DNA of 64,000 bases, from contig NZ_CP127294.1 in assembly GCF_030285625.1 (NCBI RefSeq), positions 4,684,501 to 4,748,500 of the forward strand, read 5' to 3'. Below the pieces are notes generated by a model. That model ran no database searches. It was not told where the DNA came from and saw only the letters and a program-made list of their open reading frames with translations. Origin of the DNA: Amycolatopsis sp. 2-15. GTDB lineage: Bacteria > Actinomycetota > Actinomycetes > Mycobacteriales > Pseudonocardiaceae. The stretch's first letter is position 1, and each line of letters starts with the position of its first letter. The translations under genes and the position numbers were made by a program. Below, piece by piece: positions 60,971 through 64,000 of the stretch.

Positions 60971-61909
60971 ATGGCAGGTCTGCCGCTGCCGGTCTTGTTC
61001 CTGATCTTCGCGGTGGCGGCAGGCGTGATCTGGCTCGCCGGTGTCCAGCTGTCCGACCAGACCGACGTGCTCTCGACCCGGCTCCGGCTCGGCTCGGCGC
61101 TGGGTGGACTGATCCTGCTGGCGGTCGCGACGAACCTGCCGGAGGCCGCGATCGTCGTCTCGGCGTCGGTGTCCGGCAACGTCGGTGTCGCCGTCGGCAA
61201 CATCCTGGGTGGTTTCGCCATCCAGACCGTCGTCCTGGCCGTTCTCGATGGTGGCGGAATCCGCGGTCACCGTCCCTTGACCTACCGGGCCGCGTCGCTG
61301 GTGCTGGTGCTCGAGGCGGTCCTGGTCGTCGCGGTGCTGGCCGTGGTCGTCGCGGGCACTCAGCTGCCGAGCAACCTCATCGCCTTCCGGCTCGCCCCCG
61401 GGCCGGTCTTGATCACCATGCTGTGGGTTGGCGGGCTGTTCCTGCTGCGCCGAGCCGGTCAGTCTCTTCCCTGGCACGAGTCCGGGCAGGCGGCCGACGG
61501 CCAGGACCGCCCGCACGGGCACAGCACACAGCAGACCGAGCGACAAGCGACCGCCAAGGGCACGACCACCGGCAAGTCGGCGCTGAGTTTCGCCGCGGCA
61601 GCCGTGGTGACCCTCGTCGCCGGCGTGTTCCTGGAACTGAGCGGTGATGCCATCGCCGACCACATCGGACTGTCCGGAGGGCTGTTCCTGCTCGCCACGC
61701 TGCTCTCCGGCAAAGCGGTCCCGCCGCAAGCGGACAACACCGACATCTACCTCACCGCGCTGGCGATGCTGCTCACCGTCGTCTACGCCACCGGGTTGCT
61801 GTTCCGTCCCCGGCGGCGCCTTGCCCGGCTCGGCCTGGACTCGTGGATCGTCGTGGCGCTCTACGGCCTGGGAATCGCCGGCTTGTTCACCATCGCCGGC
61901 AGCGGCTGA
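60971..61909 (+). CDS. Cation:proton/calcium exchanger-like membrane protein, second repeat degenerate
   Basis: ATG 60971 follows AGGAG. The 312-residue protein has about nine hydrophobic segments and one clear CaCA alpha-repeat (ATNLPEAAIVVSASVSGNVG, VAVGNILGGFAIQ). A His/Gln-rich loop (PHGHSTQQTERQ) divides the halves. At the expected second repeat, L-P-E and the G-N/G-D part are missing: L-L-A-T-L-L-S-G-K-A-V-P-P-Q-A-D-N leads directly into the last helices. It may be non-functional as exchanger or act differently. It is 56 bases after nhlF and may join in cobalt or other metal balance. Confidence 0.7.
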   Translation: MAGLPLPVLFLIFAVAAGVIWLAGVQLSDQTDVLSTRLRLGSALGGLILLAVATNLPEAAIVVSASVSGNVGVAVGNILGGFAIQTVVLAVLDGGGIRGHRPLTYRAASLVLVLEAVLVVAVLAVVVAGTQLPSNLIAFRLAPGPVLITMLWVGGLFLLRRAGQSLPWHESGQAADGQDRPHGHSTQQTERQATAKGTTTGKSALSFAAAAVVTLVAGVFLELSGDAIADHIGLSGGLFLLATLLSGKAVPPQADNTDIYLTALAMLLTVVYATGLLFRPRRRLARLGLDSWIVVALYGLGIAGLFTIAGSG

Positions 61910-61943
61910 CCTTCGGTCCGGGGAAGCCGCGCCTCGCGGGTCG

Positions 61944-62777
61944 TCACTCGTGGTTGACCGAGTTTTTCCGGTACTGGGCGGGCGGCATGCCCACGGTGGC
62001 GCGAAACGCTTGCGAGAACGCGGATTCCGAGCTGTATCCGACGTCGGCGGCGATGCGGGCCATCGAGCGGTCGGAGTTCGTCAGCAGGTCGGCGGCGACC
62101 ATCATGCGGATCGTGATGAGCAGTGTGGCGGCAGTGGTGCCGGTGCGAGTGTTGAACCGGCGCAGGAACGTGGAGCGTGACATGGACGCCGTCTCGGCCA
62201 TCCGTTCGATCGTCCAGGAGTCTCCGGGCCGTTCGACGATACCCGAGACCACCTTGCCCAGCGCCTCGTCGCCGATGGCGGTCCACAGGGCCGGGTTGTC
62301 CAGGCGCTGTTCGGGGCGGCTGCGCAGGCCCATGGCCAGCATCGCATCGCACAGTGCGGACACCACGGCGGCGCTCCCCGGGCCGGCGAAGCGGGCTTCG
62401 CCGCGCAGGAGATCGGCGAGTGTGGTTGCCGCGGCGTTCGGCGTGACGTGCACCAGCGCCGGGAGCAGCCGAAACAGCAACTCGCCCGCTGCGGTGTCGA
62501 AATGGTAATGCCCGCAGAACAGGTCCAGATCCGGCTTCACGCCGACCGTCCGCCGGGTCGTGAAGATCGGTCCCGATTCGTCGCTGAACCGGAACCTGCG
62601 TCCCGACGGTGCCGTGACCTGGTGGGCCTCGCCGCGCGAGACCAGGAGCAGGTCTCCGGTGGACAGAGTGACGGTGGCCGACTCCGTGGTCACGGCGCAG
62701 CGTCCGTCCAGCACGAGATAAAACGGCACTTCCCCCGGCGCGGCGGTCTCGTGGTCCACAATGAACTGTCCGGCCAT
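61944..62777 (-). CDS. AraC-family regulator with cupin sensor domain
   Basis: The 277-residue frame has an N-terminal cupin-like AraC ligand domain (GEVPFYLVLDGRCAVTTESA, LSTGDLLLVSRGEAHQV) and a C-terminal pair of HTHs (WTIERMAETASMSRSTFLRR, MARIAADVGYSSESAFSQAF, with G-M-P-P-A-Q-Y-R). Coding-like sequence continues upstream of the ATG (RLAHLHGTVDLRCLMAGQ) with no start, so the N-terminus may be shortened. It is convergent with the hydratase operon and next to a broken transporter that it may have controlled. Confidence 0.82.
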   Translation of the reverse strand: MAGQFIVDHETAAPGEVPFYLVLDGRCAVTTESATVTLSTGDLLLVSRGEAHQVTAPSGRRFRFSDESGPIFTTRRTVGVKPDLDLFCGHYHFDTAAGELLFRLLPALVHVTPNAAATTLADLLRGEARFAGPGSAAVVSALCDAMLAMGLRSRPEQRLDNPALWTAIGDEALGKVVSGIVERPGDSWTIERMAETASMSRSTFLRRFNTRTGTTAATLLITIRMMVAADLLTNSDRSMARIAADVGYSSESAFSQAFRATVGMPPAQYRKNSVNHE

Positions 62778-62959
62778 CAGGCAGCGGAGATCGACGGTGC
62801 CGTGGAGGTGCGCGAGCCGGATGACAGGCTCAGGGCGTCCGTGATCCGAGTGTGGTGGGACGTGAGCCCATCATCCATTGTCCGCTCCGGAGATTCGGGT
62901 ACTCGCGGAGCCAACTTACAACGCGACGCACGGCTCGCGACGGTACAGCGCGCCGAGAT

Positions 62960-63520
62960 CGCGTGGCAGTGACGATCGAAAAGTTGCCGGTATAGTCAGC
63001 GCGCCCGTTGATCAGCAGTGGCACCCGGGTCGTCGACGCGCCGAGGTAGAGCACGCGGATCGCGCCGATCCGGTCGCACAGCCAGCCCCCGAAAAGCAGG
63101 GCGAAGAGCCCGACTCCCATCATCGTCAGGGTCGTCACGAGCGTCTGGGTCGAGGTGAGCCCGATCTGGGTGCTCAGGTAGCTCATCCCGAACGCCTGCG
63201 CCACGAACCCCGTCACGTTGAGCCCGGCAACGGTCAGCACCGCGCCGAAGAGGAAGGGGATCCGCCACCCCCACTGCTTGAACGCCTCGGGAGTCAGCTC
63301 GGAGCTGAGGATCGTGAAGAGCACGACGGCGAGGACCGAACCGGGCATGGCGCCGATGTTCATCAGCGCCCGGACAGTCCCGTGCTCTTCTTGCCGGTCG
63401 ACTCGCTGACGAAGATCATCGCGGCCGCCAGCTCCGCCCCCGTGCCGAACCCCTGGAGCATGCGCAGGAACACGAGCAGGACCTGATTCTTTCCGATGTC
63501 GGTCGTCTGGGTACGTTCGA
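62960..63520 (-). pseudogene. MHS-family MFS transporter, internal deletion and truncated ends
   Basis: The upstream piece reads VLLVFLRMLQGFGTGAELAA and AMIFVSESTGKK, the helix 3-4 part of metabolite:H+ symporters, and then stops at 63363. The next frame starts at once with MNIGAMPGSVLAVVLFTILS, EAFKQWGWRIPFLFGAVLTV and GLNVTGFVAQAFGMSYLSTQ, helices 5-8, ending near 62960. The E-x-A-P-x-x-R-R-G-F-Y linker normally between them is missing, and so are both ends. Confidence 0.65.
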
Positions 63521-63759
63521 TGCTTCGCCGGGGAGGGCGGGCTATGGCGCTGCGAGTGCGATGTTCAGCTTCTTGGCTCGCTGACTGTTGCCGGGACAGT
63601 GCCGGGGCGACCCCGGCGGGCGAGTTCAATCACGACCAGTCCTGATTGGACGGCATCGCTCGGCGATCGGTGACTTCTCAGTCATCGGCGCTTCTTCGCT
63701 CGAGATCGGCGGCCTGCGGATCCAGTCACGTCCCGAATGCCTCGTACGCGCCCGATCCG
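63521..63759. other. Intergenic region, no gene seen
   Basis: No coherent reading frame or signal is visible. Confidence 0.35.
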
Positions 63760-64000
63760 TTAAGGGTGCATCGGCAAGACGTGCGTGACGTGGTCTTCCC
63801 GGGCGCGCAGTGCCTCGTCCGGTGCGCCGGACTTGATCGCCCGCTCAAGCGTCTCGTAGAGCACGACGTGATGGCGCCACAGGGTGTCCCGGTCCATTGC
63901 CGGTGAAGGATCGCGGGACACGAGCATGAGGCGGATCTGGTCGGCGAGGTCGGCGTAGCGCGCGGTCAGCCGCGGAAGACCCGCGAGGGCCACCGCCTTC
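63760..64000 (-). CDS. GntR-family regulator, C-terminal FCD part (runs off the window)
   Basis: The frame is open to the window end. It reads ADLADQIRLMLVSRDPSPAM, RHHVVLYETLERAIKSGAPD and EALRAREDHVTHVLPM, the last helices of the FCD ligand domain with the metal-binding His (H-V-T-H). The N-terminal winged helix lies beyond position 64000. It probably belonged with the broken MHS transporter gene. Confidence 0.65.
   Translation of the reverse strand, partial: KAVALAGLPRLTARYADLADQIRLMLVSRDPSPAMDRDTLWRHHVVLYETLERAIKSGAPDEALRAREDHVTHVLPMHP

Overview
The window comes from a high-GC actinomycete. Third codon positions are strongly G/C, starts are often GTG or TTG with AGGAGG-type ribosome sites, and the gene families (LAL regulators, Lsr2-like domain, DnaE2-like fragment, Tat-exported GH106 enzyme) are actinobacterial. 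A Pseudonocardiaceae host such as Amycolatopsis is my inference only.

Left third (1-32,000): a tRNA-Asn(GTT) gene followed by two integrated elements in tandem. The 3' end of the tRNA recurs as a 37-bp direct repeat at 67, 7796 and 31928. The first interval (about 104-7795) has no recombinase. It holds two paralogous alpha/beta hydrolases, a lipoprotein, an interrupted zinc-ribbon gene and a decayed ATP-dependent DNA ligase. The second interval (about 7833-31927) has the tyrosine integrase and an excisionase-like gene in its interior, two DNA methyltransferases, a stand-alone recombinase domain and many broken genes (DUF3644, polymorphic-toxin tail with an apparently intact immunity partner, a second DNA ligase, amidase, MFS, DnaE2 tail, queuine-transglycosylase-like DUF7221). 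Its right half carries a defence block on the minus strand: a complete Wadjet operon (jetA-jetB-jetC-jetD) followed by an OLD-family ATPase/TOPRIM nuclease. An IS630-family element sits in the right end and can be excised in silico to restore the sequence seen at the right end of the first element.

Middle (32,000-52,400): chromosomal-looking sequence with a DHFR-family reductase, transposase and resolvase remnants, a frameshifted Tat-exported GH106 alpha-L-rhamnosidase, a SufR-like regulator with a DUF3291 protein, and then a tight molybdenum/tungsten block. That block has a MobA-MoaD fusion, an aldehyde ferredoxin oxidoreductase, formate dehydrogenase alpha and beta subunits, MoeA, and a MoeA fused to a periplasmic-binding-protein-like domain. 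The last four overlap by 4 bases at each junction, so cofactor assembly and formate oxidation are probably co-expressed. A strong inverted repeat precedes fdhA.

Right part (52,400-64,000): an LAL regulator, a SRPBCC-like protein, a chloroperoxidase-type hydrolase, a UBP zinc-finger protein, and a cobalt nitrile hydratase / thiocyanate hydrolase-type cluster. The enzyme is split into three subunits and is followed by an aquaporin-like channel, a small protein, a cobalt permease (NhlF type) and a cation-exchanger-like protein. An AraC regulator, a broken MHS transporter and the end of a GntR/FCD regulator close the window.

Single-base frameshifts are unusually common, also outside the mobile region, so some may be sequence errors rather than decay.
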